Position numbers and translations under genes: made by a program
From: Coriolopsis trogii
Lineage: Eukaryota > Basidiomycota > Agaricomycetes > Polyporales > Polyporaceae
Reading direction: 5' to 3'
Assembly: GCA_020543525.1 (NCBI GenBank)
Contig: JAHYIO010000008.1
Location: 620,001-684,000 of the forward strand
DNA length: 64,000 nt
Notes under the pieces: model-generated
What the model was told of the DNA's origin: nothing
What the model saw: only the letters and a program-made list of their open reading frames with translations
The model's database searches: none
In this document: piece by piece, positions 25,940 to 40,028 of the stretch
How the letters are laid out: each line of letters opens with the position of its first letter
Position numbering within the stretch: the first letter of the stretch is position 1

Positions 25940-26519
25940 ATGAACCTTCTCGAGTACCTTCCCCACCTCATCTACTCGACCGCCCTCACCTCTATCTCCG
26001 TGCACCACCTCTACCAGCGCAAGGCCGCCGAGGCCGACCGCGCGCACGTCGCCGCGCAGCTCTCCATCCTCGAAGACCTCCGCACACGCCTCCGCGCCGC
26101 GGACGCAACGGACGCCATCGACGACCGCGAGTTCGATCGTCTGTGGCGGCTTGCGCGCAGCCACGACGTCTGGCGCGCCGCGCTCGCGGGCGGGTTCTTG
26201 GCCCGGGCGGAGGCGGACGTGAAGAGCGTGCATCTGCAGCCCGAGGGCTCCGTCGGGTGGAAGGAGGTGCTGTTGGGGAGGAGGTTTGATACGGCGCGGA
26301 CGGAGGAGCTGGATCGGAAGGACTGGGAGAAAGGTGCGTGTTTGTTTTTTTGTTTCCGGCTTGTGTCATTGTCTCCCATGTTTGTTCTTCTGGACTGGAG
26401 CTGCGTTGTCGCTGTCGCTCCCCCTTCTTCACGCTGGAGACCGAGCTGATGATACTTGGACTGGGGTTGTAGTGCGCGCGGAAGTCGAGGAGGCGTCGTC
26501 AAGATCGGAGTCCAGGTAA
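25940..26519 (+). CDS. Small conserved fungal protein of unknown function
   Basis: Two exons, 25940-26333 and 26473-26519 (146 aa). The N-terminus MNLLEYLPHLIYSTALTSIS is hydrophobic and could be a signal anchor. A helical, Arg/Glu/Asp-rich body follows (ISILEDLRTRL, DDREFDRLWRLAR), then GWKEVLLGRR and a charged C-terminal helix. I recall similar short unnamed proteins in Agaricomycetes with the GW-E-LLGR motif, but no function. Splicing is supported by a GTGCGT donor, a TAG acceptor and a frame that closes 16 codons after the junction. Very high GC and Arg content. Confidence 0.65.
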
Positions 26520-26524
26520 CCGTG

Positions 26525-28200
26525 GCGTTTGTGTTCAGGCTTGGATACAGATCCCACTCTATGTTCTCGTCTCTGCCCGATGGTATGGTAGCATGACATT
26601 CGAGAGGTCCATTGCTCGTCGCTTGGCTACCAAGATGCGGCGCATACAGCGTACCCCACAACACACCTGCCTTCCCCAAACGCACGGAAGCGTGGTACAT
26701 ATCATCTCACAAGTTCAAGGTATCGCCTTGCAGTTTGCTCTCCATCTCCTCGGCCAGCATCCATACGCCGCTTCATCGCTGCACGTCACTGCCATCTCGC
26801 TTCTACCATCCCTTTGAGACTGGTCAGTGTCTGGAGCGGCGCCGACGCGTCCTATCGTCACAAGAGACGTCCGTGCAACAGCGGCCGCCAGTGAATTCGA
26901 AAACTTGAAGACAACTGGTCATCCGGGTGCGCCCAGGAACCGCAGGATGCTGATCTGGACCTGACCTAAACGTTCGAATCTTGAGCTTGACTCTGCGGTC
27001 TGATGTCTGGGTGGTACGTAACACAGCTCTCCTTATCGCTCAACCTCCCCGTCACGCGTCAAGTCCAGGATGCAAGAGACGAGCACGGTCAAGGCGACAC
27101 CATCGCTCGCCCCTTTGCGCACCAGCACTGGAGCAGCGTCGTGAGTACTCCTTGTAGTCTCTCGCCCGTTGTCTCTTCCTTGCCTTCCTAGGTGGCGTTT
27201 GGTACCACTCTGCGCAATGCCTCTCTCTGCTAGTGCGCCCCCACAGCCAACGCGTATACTAGCAATCGGAGGAGAAATTGGTGGCCCCGATGCGGACATA
27301 TACGTTGGCGAGCCGGGTGTCATTCCCCGCGTCGAGTCTGCTGCAGCGTCTGGGGTACCGGCGACCCCCTATCTTGTATTCTCCCCGGAGGTACACGAGA
27401 TGGAGGTGCTGTCCCTACTTTTGATACCCCGCCGTGAGGTATGCACACGATGGATGGACTCGTCGTGCACACCAAACCGTACAGTCCTGTCGAGAGTGCA
27501 AACTGATGATCTTCGTGCCCCGCGCCCCGTGCCTGACCTCGTGGGGCATGCCGTCCTGTGTGACTGCTGTGCGGTGTCTGGAGTTTCTAGTATGTTGTTC
27601 GTCGAACATCAAACCCCAGGCACACATGAGGTCGACACTCGTGTCATTCGCACGCTCTATGTTAGATGATGAGTGTGAGGCAGAGCTTGCGGCTCTCGAC
27701 GGTGTCCGCTGACGATGTATGCGGCGTGCGCCCTGTGCTGTGCTTCAGATGCCAGAGAGAAACAAACGCCATGGTGCACCTCTTGGCTGAGACGCGCACA
27801 AAACCTGAGTTTGTCGGGGCATGCACTGCTCATCACTCGTCACTATCAGTGTTTGGGATGCGGTAGCAGAGCGCAGAGCGATGTCGCGCGATGCCGTTGA
27901 TCAGAGAAGCTCGGGGCGTAGAGAAGGCTGATTGAGTTCGCCAGGGGGGCAGCGAGGGCGGACGTTCCCAACTTTATCATTCGTTCGGTCGTGGGGCTGT
28001 TAGAGACCGTCATCCCACTCTGTCTCTCGATTGGGTCTTCGCCCAATGCAAAGGGGTGCATAGCGTTCATACTTCTTGTTGATGTCAATATATTCACTAC
28101 GAAGGTATTGACCTCGATCCTAACACTCACCAGAAGTGAAATACATACGTCAGTGCACCTGGTCCTGCTCGCGGCCCTCGAAGCCTCACCACTACCGAAA
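26525..28200. other. 1.7 kb region without a confident gene
   Basis: An open frame at about 27220-27669 on the plus strand (begins PLSASAPPQPTRILAIGGEI) has no recognisable domain and no neighbour support. Another open stretch at 27846-28130 is no better. I count neither as a gene. Confidence 0.45.
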
Positions 28201-28204
28201 CCCC

Positions 28205-30113
28205 CTAGTCACAAACATCCGGTGCGTAGATCGACCACCGCAACTTCGTCAGTTCCTCCTCAAGTGCCTTCACATTCTCATCAGGCCTCGGCATCACGTT
28301 GTCGTCCACGTCCGCCACATCAACGCCGGGGAACAGCTCCTCCAGACATTCAGCAAGAGACGATACGTTCACCGCACTGTCGAGAGAGAGGAGACGCAGG
28401 AGCCGGAACCTTTGGAACCGTATGTACCCGGCCTCCTCGTCCTCCGGCGAGTCTGCTCCCTCTCCTGTGACTCGCTCGGGCCCCGATTTGGGAACGTGTT
28501 GGTCGGCACCCGGGCTGGACGCGTTTTCTCCTGTGCCTCTTGGTCGATCCGTGTTCGCGCCCTCGTCCTCGAACTCACGCGTGTTGATGAGAGGGATCGT
28601 CAGTCGCTGCAAATGCGGGTGGGCTCCGACAAGGGCAGAAATCGTGGACAGAGTGGGATCCCTGTCCTTGTCGGGGATGATGTTCTCGGCCTCCCAGTAG
28701 CAGAGCTGCAGCGACGCGAGGTCCGGCCAGCGCACGCTTGGCTCGAAGAACATGCGCATGTCGTCGTCCGTCGGGTACCTCGAGAACCTGTCGAGGAAGC
28801 AGGTGAGGAAGCGGAGGCCGGTCGCGGGGCAAGCGCGAAGCTGGCTGATGAGGCGGGAGAGCGTCATGCCCTCGTGGAACTGGTCGCCTCCGTTGCGGCC
28901 CGACATGGCGAGCCTGAGGGACATTTCTTGCAGCGTGGCGGGGAGGGCATCCCAGATGATCTTCAGTCGCTTGTCCGTGGCCTCGTCGGTCTCGCGTATG
29001 CGCTCGGGGTTGTTCTCGCTAGGACGCGGGAGTACGGTGGACATCCTGAAGTACTCGAGAGGCGGGAGGGGGCTGATGGCTTGGATGAAGGTCGTGCAGT
29101 GGCCCCAGCGCCCTGTGATACCGAGCTCTCGGAGAGCACGGAAGCCAGGCGTGAGTCTCTCGCGCTCTTCCTGCGTCATGCTCATCTTGACAAACATGTC
29201 GAGGTGGCGAAGGTGAGGGAAGTCCATGATTGCCTGGAGCATGGACGCCGTCAACTCGATCTCGTGCGAGACCTCCAGACTGCGCAGGTGCGTCATGGTC
29301 CAGAACGGAATCCTCTCGCGCTCGCAGATTTCGTAGTCCTTGAGGAAGCCGTGATCTTGCTCGTACGACAAGCTCTCTAGGTTCTCCAGGAAGGGCTCCA
29401 TCTCATCTGGGATGCAGTCCACAAAGCTCTGGAACGCCTCTTGCATCCTCCTCATTGCGCCGTACCGGAACGTCTCTCCGGAAGGCCTGTAGTATTGCAT
29501 AAGGCGCGGGATCTCGATCACGATGTTGAGATGGCGGAGACTTTGGGGGGAGCAGAATCCAGACAACGACGTCGGGGTGCGCATGTGGTAGACCGAGAGG
29601 CTGCGCAGGCGAGGAAAGAGTGGCCTCTCTTCGGATGGTGGCTCGGGAGCGTATTCTGCGAGGGCGAGGACGTAGGTGACCGTCCCATGGACGAGTGCGC
29701 GCATGTCTCGGACGCGCCACGCATACTCCTTGAACCGCGCCCACTCTTCGTCGTTGGGCGATCGGGGCTCGAAGAGCTGGTTACGCAACGTTCACCCTTG
29801 AGTCGGAGCGTACAATGGCTATAGGCCTTGGACTCACCCAGTCTAGAGTGCGCTCAGTTAACGAAACCTCCTTGAATGTAGGCAGAATCCGCAGAACGTG
29901 TCTAGGATCGTCGATTGCGCTCCATAGGACGTCGAGAGCCGGTTTGTTGAACATGCGACAGACTCGAGCAAGACGTGCGAGCGTCATCTGTGACAACATG
30001 CGCTCAATCTTGGCAGAGGGGAGGGGCTCCCTGCACATGTCGGGAGGTGGCCCGGGTGATAGCTGCTGACAGATCTCGGATGCTATGTCCAAGGTGAGCT
30101 TCATGTTTGTCAT
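28205..30113 (-). CDS. F-box protein, family 2, copy C
   Basis: Predicted SCF adaptor. Two exons on the minus strand, 30113-29838 and 29776-28205 (615 aa). Exon 1 is the F-box (LTLDIASEICQQLSPG, RLARVCRMFNKPALDVLWSA) and ends with a Trp codon, as in copies A and B. Exon 2 opens LFEPRSPNDEEWARFKEYAW and contains ERIPFWTMTHLRSLEV, MDFPHLRHLDM, and a Leu-rich solenoid. A charged linker near the end precedes ELFPGVDVADVDD. It is closest to the broken gene at 31216, with long identical runs such as SLEVSHEIELTASMLQAIMD. The frame is intact. Confidence 0.85.
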
Positions 30114-30119
30114 AACCAG

Positions 30120-31210
30120 TGGATTGATAGGATGATAGGATATCGGCGGGAGCTGCACGAAGAAACTGTTGAGTCGACCGGTCCGAAGTCAGCAGCTCGA
30201 GTGTACAGCTATACCTTTGTGAGGGGATTGAAGTGGCGGTCGAGAGATATGGTAGCAAGACCGGTTCAAACTTGGTGGTACGTTTCAAGCTCAGTTGCGG
30301 TCGGAGGCGCCCACTGGGCCACAAGATTGCATTGTCCTCCGGCTAGCTGACAGCCGATGAAGCGCGAGCCACCGAGTCAGGTACACGTCCTTTTACTGCT
30401 TTGAATGTGCGAATAGGGTCAAAGAACTGGAGTTGTTGTCGCTGCGCCGAACGGTGGCACGGTGCGACATTCACGATAGACAGGGAAGCGTTCTACTAAA
30501 ACTCGGTATACCTGAAGAGGTGCACTCCATATACCTAGGTGCGATCTATTTGTGTTATATAGCTCACTACCAAGCCACGTTATTTGTCGTCTTCTGCAGG
30601 AATCTAAGAATTCATGGCATCAAACGAATGCCAGCTGTTTTAGTAGGCAAGTGCAAAAGCTTCCTCTGAAGCGGCGTTCGCACGTCCTCGTCATGTTTCG
30701 GCATTTACCACGTCAACGCCTTAGAAGCTTATCAAGCGTTGCATCACGAGCAGGACTCTTCGTCTCTGGGTCATGATTCCGGAGACGTAAGAGGGGGAAA
30801 TTGTCCTGATAGTATCGTGAATCGTGATTTGGGAGTGTACCCTTGGGACTGTGCACGAGCAAGAAGGGGACCGAGCAAGAGTATGCATGATGATATATAG
30901 TATCGTACGCCCCAGTGTCATGGCAACTGCATATCGATCCGTGAGTACCCATGTGATCACTATCCTCTCGCAAACCTCCGCTGAAAGGCAGGCCACTCTC
31001 CAAGACGTGGACAAACACAAGGGCACTGCCCTTCACACTGAGTTCCACTGACACCACACAAAATCATTCACGACGAAGGCTGCAGCCCATATCCTAACAT
31101 GACCTTAGACCTACGCCCACTTGGAGAACAGGAAGATACTATCATATACTATGCGCGCCTCGCCATCCTAGGAGTCTAGAGTCCCCCCGAGTCAATATCA
31201 AACATCAAAT
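30120..31210. other. 1.1 kb region without a gene
   Basis: Holds the promoter of the F-box gene at 30113 and the 3' end of the broken one at 31216. Open frames are short and without motifs. Confidence 0.55.
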
Positions 31211-31215
31211 TCCAC

Positions 31216-33166
31216 TCATGATGATCTCTGCAGCCTCGACAATTCGTTCTGAAGTGCCCTCACATGCTCGTCGGACATCGGACAACCCCCTGCGTTCGTC
31301 ACGTGCATCCCAGGGAACAAGTTATCCAAATGCGCAGTGAGAGAAACTGCGTCCACCGATGCCTCAAGAGTGAAGAGACGCAGGAGCCTCAAATTCGAGC
31401 CACCTCCTTTTCCCTGTCGTGTTTCCACCGGCGTGCATGCTCGCTCTCTGGGGAGACATACAGTTCCTTCCTCTAGCTCTGAGTTGGCGAGGTGTTGATT
31501 GACATCCGAATGGGGTGTTTCTTCACCGAGAACTTGCAAGCGATCCTTGTTCTGACCCACGGCGCCGGAAGGGTCGGATTCATGTACCGCGTCTGGGGCT
31601 GAGAAATCTCGAGTGTTGATAACGGGGATTGTCAGCCGCTGAAGGTGTGGATGCGTCTTGGCAATTTTGGCTATCGTGGATAGCGTCGGAGCTCTGTCCT
31701 TGTCGGGGATAATGTTCTCGATCTGTCCATAACAAAATTGCAATGAGGCAAGTTCTGGCCAACTGACGTCGGGCTCGAAGAACATTCTCAGGTCCTCATC
31801 AGACGGATATCTCGAGAAGCGGTCCAAGAATACGTTGAGGAAGCGGAGGCCGGTCATAGGCAAGGCGCGGAGTTGGCTGATGAGCCGGGAGAGGGTCATC
31901 CCTTCGTGGAAATGGTTGCCTCCATTGTCGCGCGTCATGGTAAGCAGGACGGTCAATTCCTGCAGTGTTGGAGGAAGTGCGTCCCAAATTACTTTCAGTT
32001 GCGCGTCGGTAATCTCGTCGATCTCTCGTAAAGCTTCGGGGACATTCTCGACGGCACGTGCGAGTACGGTAGACATCCTGAAGTACTCGAGAGGCGGGAG
32101 AGGGCGGATGGCTTGAATGAAGGAGGTGCAATGACCCCAGCGCCCTGTGATACCAAGCTCCCGGAGAGCACGGAAGCCAGGTGTGAGTCTCTCGCGCTCT
32201 TCCTCCGTCATGCTCATCTTGACGAACATGTCGAGGTGGCGAAGGTGAGGGAAATCCATAATCGCCTGGAGCATGGACGCCGTCAACTCGATCTCGTGCG
32301 AGACCTCCAGACTGCGCAGCCTGAGGTGCGTCATGGTCCAGAACGGAATCCTCTCGCGCTCGCAGAGTTCGGCGTCCTTGAGAAAGTCGTGTTCTTGTTC
32401 GTAAGACAAGCTCTCGAGGTTCTCCAGGAAGGGCTCCATCACTTTTGGGATGCACTCCACGAACCTCTGAAACATGTCCTGTGCCGCTCTCATTGCGCTA
32501 AACCGGTAGGTCTCTCCTTCCGGTCGGAAGTATAGCGAAAGATTTCGGATACTGATGAAGATGGTGAGATGACGAACTGTCTGCGGCGAACAGAAGCTCG
32601 ATAATGGAGTCTCGCTGTACATATGGTAGACGGCGAGGGTACGCAGGCGAGGGAAGAGGGGTCTCTCGTAATGTTCGGTCGGCCGCTCGGGCGCATCCGC
32701 TACAAGGTCGACAAGTCAAGTGACGGATCCATGGACGAGTGCTCGCATCTCTCGGACTCGCCATGCGTACTCTCTGAACCGCTCCCACTCTGCTTTTGTC
32801 GGAGTGCGGGGACGAAACACCTGGTTAAGCAAGAAAACCCATCAGTTCTCTTGGAACGTACACCGTCAAAGGGCGCACCCCACTGGCTGAAAGGATAACT
32901 CACCCAATTTCGTGTTCTCTCAGATATCACCTCTTTGAACGTAGGCAAAATCCTCATAACCAACTCGGGGTCATCTATTGCTCTCCAGAGGACGTCTAGA
33001 GCTGGTTTGGAGAACATGTGACAGACTCGAGCAAGACGCGCGAGAGTCACCTGCAGCATGATGCGCTCCTTTGAAGCGGCTCCCTGTTCATATTGGGTAG
33101 TGGTCCGGGGGATAGGTGTTGGCATATTTCGACTGCTATGTCGAAGGTGAGCTTCGTTTTCGTCAT
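31216..33166 (-). pseudogene. Broken F-box gene, family 2, copy D
   Basis: Close relative of the gene at 28205, but with two disabling changes. The start (33166) and F-box (LTFDIAVEICQHLSPGPL) are normal up to NREPL. There about ten bases are missing relative to copy C (near 33065-33078), so the frame shifts and runs into a stop 8 codons later. The rest of the F-box continues in another frame (LARLARVCHMFSKPALDVLW). The intron position after Trp is kept. In exon 2, 35 codons in, a TGA at 32716-32718 replaces the Tyr of copy C (VHGSVT then stop). Beyond it a long frame is intact to 31216, which suggests recent loss. An assembly error would have to explain both lesions. Confidence 0.8.
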
Positions 33167-33169
33167 GAT

Positions 33170-33648
33170 CGAGCCGGGTGCGGGGTCGTATGGATGGGGA
33201 GACTGCCCGTTGACTTCTGGATGCGTATTCGAGAGAGAGGGAAGAACAGAGATGTTTTTAGAGATGGTGGATATGAAGTTGAGGAGATCGGCGCGCCGCT
33301 TGGCGTTTATAAGCGGGGTGGGCGCCTGAAGCGCCCATAACCTCCATTGTCCTCCAAGCGGCTGACCTCGCGATCGCAAAGTACCTACAAACGCTAGCGA
33401 AGAGCCTAAGTATTTCTTGGCGTATACATAGGCTGTATTGGTTCCCTTCCAATCCTGTGCCCTCAATATAAGTCGTTGCACACATCTCATACATACTGGT
33501 TGTTCTGAGTTCAGAACTCTGCACAGAGATTTATGCTTTTGCTCACCAAAATTGGAAATGACAAGCTACGTTTCTCTGGGAACCACGGAGTACGTTCACC
33601 ATCAGATGTACATGCGCTTAGACGTACGTCAAGTACTCAGACACAAGT
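33170..33648. other. Intergenic region without a gene
   Basis: Presumed promoter of the broken F-box locus and 3' region of the next gene. Nothing further is visible. Confidence 0.5.
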
Positions 33649-35443
33649 CTACCAAATCCCATCCATGCGGTCCAACCTTTGAACAACCGTCGCCGATAGC
33701 GGCAGCTTTGCTAGCTCGTGCTGCAGCGCATCCACGCCTTCGTCAATTTCCATGTCACCGTTCTCTTTGTCGACCACATCGAGCCCCTGGAACAAGGAAT
33801 CCAGCGCCGCTGCAAGCTTCGCTACGCTATCAGTCTTCTCGATAGTGTCTAGTTGCAAGAGGACGAGGTTGTGTTCGGGGTCGCCTTCTCCGTGCTCGTG
33901 GTGGGGCAGAGCGTGAACGTTGATGGTAGGGATCCTCAGCCGTTCCAAGCGGGGATGTGTCTGCGCGAGAGCCCTGAGCGTCAGCAAAGTGGGCGGAGGC
34001 TTCTGCTTGTCCTCGACGATGGCCTCCGAGTCGAAGTAGACGAACTGCAAGGATTCGAGGTTCGGCCAGAGCACATCGGGTTCGTACAACATACGCAGCT
34101 CATTGTCAGTGGGATATGAGTGTTGTAAGATGAGTAGGAGTTCGTGGAGATCAGCCGCAGGAGAGACTCGAATGTGGTTGAGGACCTGCGACAGAGTCGG
34201 GCCCGAGTACTCTGACTCGCTCTGTATGCGGAAGTCTATGCGAAGGCGGCGGAGTGTCTTCGGCAATGCCGCACAAACAAATTTCAGAAATTCGTCTGTA
34301 GATTGCTCTGCAGCTGCGATAGATCCGGCATCATCGTCTGAGGGGTGAGGAAGGGTAACGTCGAAGTTGAATCGCTCCAGGGGTGGAAGAGGGCTCATGA
34401 TGTCAATCACCGTCCTACAATCTGACCAGTCGCAGTTGAGAGTGAGATCACGGAGCAGGGGGAAGCTGAGCTTGAGGCTTGCTCGCTCGTCCTGCGTCAA
34501 TTTCAAACTGAAGCAGAGCGAGAGTCTCCGAAGATGTCGAAACTCTGCGAGGGCCTGCCATTTGGCTGCAGACAACTCCACGACGTGACATACAGTGAGT
34601 TCGCGTAGGTATGTCATGGTCCAGAAGGGGATGAGTTCGCGCGCAGGTGTTTTGCCGGACGCGACAAAGCGGTGAGTCTGTTTAATCTTGAAGCTCTCCA
34701 AGTCTTGCAAGGCAGGCTCCACCTGTTTTGGAATGCGGTCCACGTACTCGCTGAAGGCTTTGCAAATCGCCTGCACTTCACTGTAACGGAGTTCCGAGCC
34801 GTCCATTGGCCAGAAGTGTTTCTCGATGGCCGGGATGTCGATGTGCAGTGACAAGCGACGGAGGGCTTCAGTAGAGCAGAATGTTGATAGGAACTCGTAG
34901 GGGACCCGGAGGTCGTATGCGTCGAGGGTACGAAGGCGAGGGAATATAGGCCTATCCTCGTTGAATATGTGCTGGCCATTCCCGTGGCTCACAAGATATT
35001 GCAGAGCGGAGACGGTCCCATGAACCGGTGTCCTAAGTTCGCGCACACGCCAGGCATACTCATCGAAACGATCCCATTCGTCCTTTGTTGGGGGACGTTC
35101 CCACGTCTGGTTACCGATAGTCAGTTCATCACGTTCGACAGTCTTCCCGTGAATCACGTACCCATTCCACTGTGCGGCCTTCGATGTGCTCGCAAAAGGT
35201 GGGGAGGATCATAAACACGAACTTTGGGTCGTACATTGTCCTCCACAAGACATCGAGTGCGGGTTTGGTGAGCATGCGGCAGACACAAGCCAAACGAGTC
35301 AGGGCCGTCTGTGCGATCCGACGTTGCCTTTTGAAGGAGGGCAGCGGCTCCTCGTCAAAGGAAACAGGCAGAGGTCCGGGATAGAGCTGTTCGCATACTT
35401 CAATCGCGATGTCGAGGCAGCGAAGAACGTTAGCCTGAGGCAT
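33649..35443 (-). CDS. F-box protein, family 2, copy E (divergent)
   Basis: Predicted SCF adaptor. Two exons, 35443-35162 and 35106-33649 (579 aa). Exon 1 encodes CLDIAIEVCEQLYPGPLPVS and RLACVCRMLTKPALDVLWRT and again ends with a Trp codon before a phase-0 intron. Exon 2 starts TWERPPTKDEWDRFDEYAW and keeps LIPFWTMTYLRELTV. It is the most diverged member of the family in this window and its C-terminus is shorter (LFQGLDVVDKENGDMEIDEG). Frame intact. Confidence 0.83.
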
Positions 35444-35449
35444 GATGAA

Positions 35450-36660
35450 GGGATTCCGTGTGGGGAGATGAATGTGATGGTATGGCGAAGAGCAAAGGCG
35501 ATTGAGGGGAGTCGGTGTGTTCTGGGACAAGATGGGTAGAGTGCAAGTGCGAGATATGAGGAAGGAGAGAACAGTTGGAGTATAACCAGAGCCTATGCGG
35601 TCACTGATAAGCGGCGGTGGACCGCGCGCTTGCAGGCTTGCATTGTTCGCCCGACTGAGGAGGGGCACAATGAAAGGGTTTTGCCTCATGCCATACACGC
35701 CTCGTCAATAGCCAATCTGGCAAAGCGCATCAATCAATCCACGTGTCCAAGCGAGAGGGAGGTCTCAAGAGTGGGTGCAGGGAGCTTCCCCTCCCGGAGC
35801 GCAGCCAGAACAGAAAGAGTTGAGCCTGTTGCGCGGCCGGCAAGGTGGATGCGGTGTATGATATCCAGCAAAGATACGTTTCGCCATACTACTGCCATTG
35901 GGGCCGGATTCGGACCTATCATTGATCCTGACGGTTAGGAAGGTGAGGTGGTCTTTTGCACCGGCGGAACAGCATTAGCCAAACAGAGTGTTATATAGGT
36001 TGTAGCTGGGAGGTAGAGCTTCAGCGATGACTCGCCTTGCGTACGTTCGCTGAAAGCGTGTCCATTCGGCTTCTGTGAGGTCGCATGTTAGGTACAATGA
36101 GAGTAAAATATCAGTCAAATAGCATCTACCACATTCGGAGACATGAGATGTTTCGGGATGTGCGGACTGGACTCTGAGCATAATGGATTCTTCACAGCGT
36201 CGTGAGATCCGCCTATCGCGATCACGTTCGCGTTCGAACGTGTTCCAGCCCATCGTAGTCTGAAGTTGCCCTGGCGAGAGATGAGCAAAAAATAGGTACT
36301 AGGCAATGTCTTATGTTTCAAAAGCTGTTTGTGTCGCGGACATTGGCGTATTAGAATGGTGGAGGGAGGAGGAGGGGAGGGTATCATCGATAGGCGCTTC
36401 ACGGGCATGCCGATAATCCGGAACGGTGAGCGAAGAGCAAGCGCTCGAACATGAGGCTCGACTTTCCGACAGCGTCAGTCAATACGGTAAACCTCACTTC
36501 CCCGCGGGCAAACCGGAAAAAAGGTTGCATAGACTCTTGCATTCTGATACTGATGGGTCACCACTACCAGTACAATGAGACAACCACACAGCATACTGCC
36601 CGAGAACAAGATACATCTGAGAGCCTAGCAAGAGCTGATCAAAGTAGAAGTCGTCTTCAA
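35450..36660. other. 1.2 kb region without an intact gene
   Basis: Between an F-box gene and peroxidase copy 3. Apart from the short F-box relic at 36029-36085 nothing could be supported. Confidence 0.5.
36029..36085 (-). pseudogene. Fragment of a family 1 F-box gene
   Basis: Encodes CDLTEAEWTRFQRTYARRV, which matches the start of exon 2 of the gene at 8493 (DRDLTEAEWVRYQTYARRV). No F-box upstream and no leucine-rich region downstream could be found, so this is a remnant. Confidence 0.55.
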
Positions 36661-36661
36661 C

Positions 36662-38105
<1,444 letters not shown>

Positions 38106-38164
38106 CTAGTGAACCTATGGAGTGAGGAGACTGAGCTCTGAACATCGTCAGCGCACTAGCGCAC

Positions 38165-38173
38165 CTCTTTATA
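38165..38173 (-). promoter_or_regulatory. TATA box of peroxidase copy 3
   Basis: TATAAAGAG on the minus strand, about 71 nt before the start codon. An inverted CCAAT box lies at 38259-38263. Beyond these elements the promoter is unlike those of copies 1 and 2. Confidence 0.7.
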
Positions 38174-38269
38174 CTGCGTCGCAGATTCCTTGACTCCACG
38201 TCCAGCGACTGTTGTCGAGCAGTGTATAATGAACATCGCAGTCTCTGGCAAGTTTCAACCAATCCCTAC

Positions 38270-40025
38270 GCGAGAATTCGCTGAGTCATCGTTGTCGTAG
38301 GAATGCGTTGGTCCAGGACAACGGTCAGAGGAGACGATGTCGGTCGTACATGTCCCTCCTTTGCGCCACACAAGCCGCAGGCGGAAGAAACGTCGCATAG
38401 ATGGGGAACATGCTGCAACAATTTGAATGTACCCGTGTCAACACAACGAGCAATTTCTCGGATTGCTGAGAGCCTACAAGATGGAATAGGAGTGTCAGTA
38501 CTAGGAGATGCGCAACATGGTAGAAACGAAGCAGCAGGTACCTGGAAAACATACACGAATGTCGGCTCCGAATATAGCTCAAATGGCTACAGTCGAATCC
38601 TTAGGTTTCGACCGGTGCCAGCAGGATAGAAATAGACCATTGCTCGCGAGCTCTATTTTTGTAGCCTCAACACGGGCTGTCGGTTCACAATGATGCAGTA
38701 TCGTGGGAGGGATTGATCCAAAGGACTGAACTGCAGAGAATGTCACTGTACGCAGCTAGTAGGAGGAGCAATACAGTTCGGAACGTCCCATGTCACGGCA
38801 CGTTTTGCTCGATGGTGCTATCTTGTACCTGGTTTGTCAACCACGAACACACACTCCTATTGAGTATTTCGTATGAGATGCCCATGAGATTGACACATGA
38901 GCGGACAATTGAATGTAAGGCTTACAGCTGGAGAGGCCGCTCGAGGTTACAATGCACCCAATAACCCCGGCGGAGACTTGCATTCTGTTTTTGTCGTGCT
39001 CCTTACTGTTTGACTCTATAAGCAAAATCGGAACAGAGCTGACCGTAGCTTCGGGTACACGGAGCACACAGCTCCTGTAGCAGAATATTTAGAAGGCTGG
39101 TACATGACTATATGAGGCTAAAAGGTTAAAATCTGGTGGCGAATCAATGCCTCACCAGATGCGCAAGAGTTTACACGAGAACATGTGTGCTTCGCAACAG
39201 GAAGCATGCATAAATGCACTGGTAAGCGGAACATTATGAATGAGCAACGCAGCCATAGTCAACACGCTTCGAAACTCACCAGCACTATATCCAGGGCGCC
39301 CGGCGAGAGATATCCGTGGCCCGGCAATCCCGCTCGGCTATCCGTCAGGGTGGTCTTCGAATGCACGTTGATAGACTGCCTCCGCAATGTTCGCAGGGTG
39401 CCTGATACGCCGATGAATCAGGCAGATTCAAAAGACACGCGAGGTCTCTTTGGGGACGATAGGCTTGGCAGGCGTGAGAGTGGCACTCACAAACCATTGC
39501 CGTAGCCAGAGACGTGGGCATCGTATTCTGTACTGGCGTGAACTCGAAAAGGCGCAGATAGGGAATCGCACGAAGCGGCGCTGTGTTAGGGCGGTATCGT
39601 CCTGTCTGCCGACATTGGCTCTATACATGAGTTCGATAGTAGGTGAATACCACGAATAGAGCACGCTGAACAAGTACTCACTGGCAGGCGATGGTGCAAT
39701 GCAGTACGCAGGAGGTACTAAAAATCAGCGTACTAAGTCGAAAGGGCACGCCTTTATGTCTTGACACAATGTCATAGCACTTCGTCCGGAATGCGCACAT
39801 ACCGGTCCCCGATGTATCCTTGATGCGCAAGAGTCAGAAGGCCCCGTCGCATCTCCAGCTTCGCCACAGCTCCGTGCCTCCTTCGAGCCCTCCCTTACAT
39901 ATTCGCATACGGTGACCTTCTGCCTTGTCCAGGACTCGATGTTGTATCCACGCACGCTCACGGTCTCAAAACGATAGCCAGCGAACACGACTTGAGAATG
40001 AGTTTGAGAAAACGCGCGTCGAGGC
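38270..40025. other. 1.8 kb region without a gene
   Basis: Scattered short open frames on both strands, none with a motif or a plausible splice pattern. It may contain the decayed upstream part of the relic that ends at 40590. Confidence 0.5.
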
Positions 40026-40028
40026 TCT

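Noticed and set aside
27220..27669. Possible small gene beginning PLSASAPPQP
   Set aside because: No domain, no clear promoter and an ordinary length for a chance frame in GC-rich DNA. Left as undecided within the gap entry.
28136..29380. 414-codon open frame on the plus strand
   Set aside because: It is antisense to exon 2 of the F-box gene at 28205, whose frame has family motifs. GC-rich codon use opens the opposite strand.
32716..32718. In-frame TGA in the F-box gene considered as part of an intron
   Set aside because: No fitting splice donor and acceptor surround it, and the flanking sequence aligns without a gap to the coding sequence of the neighbour gene.
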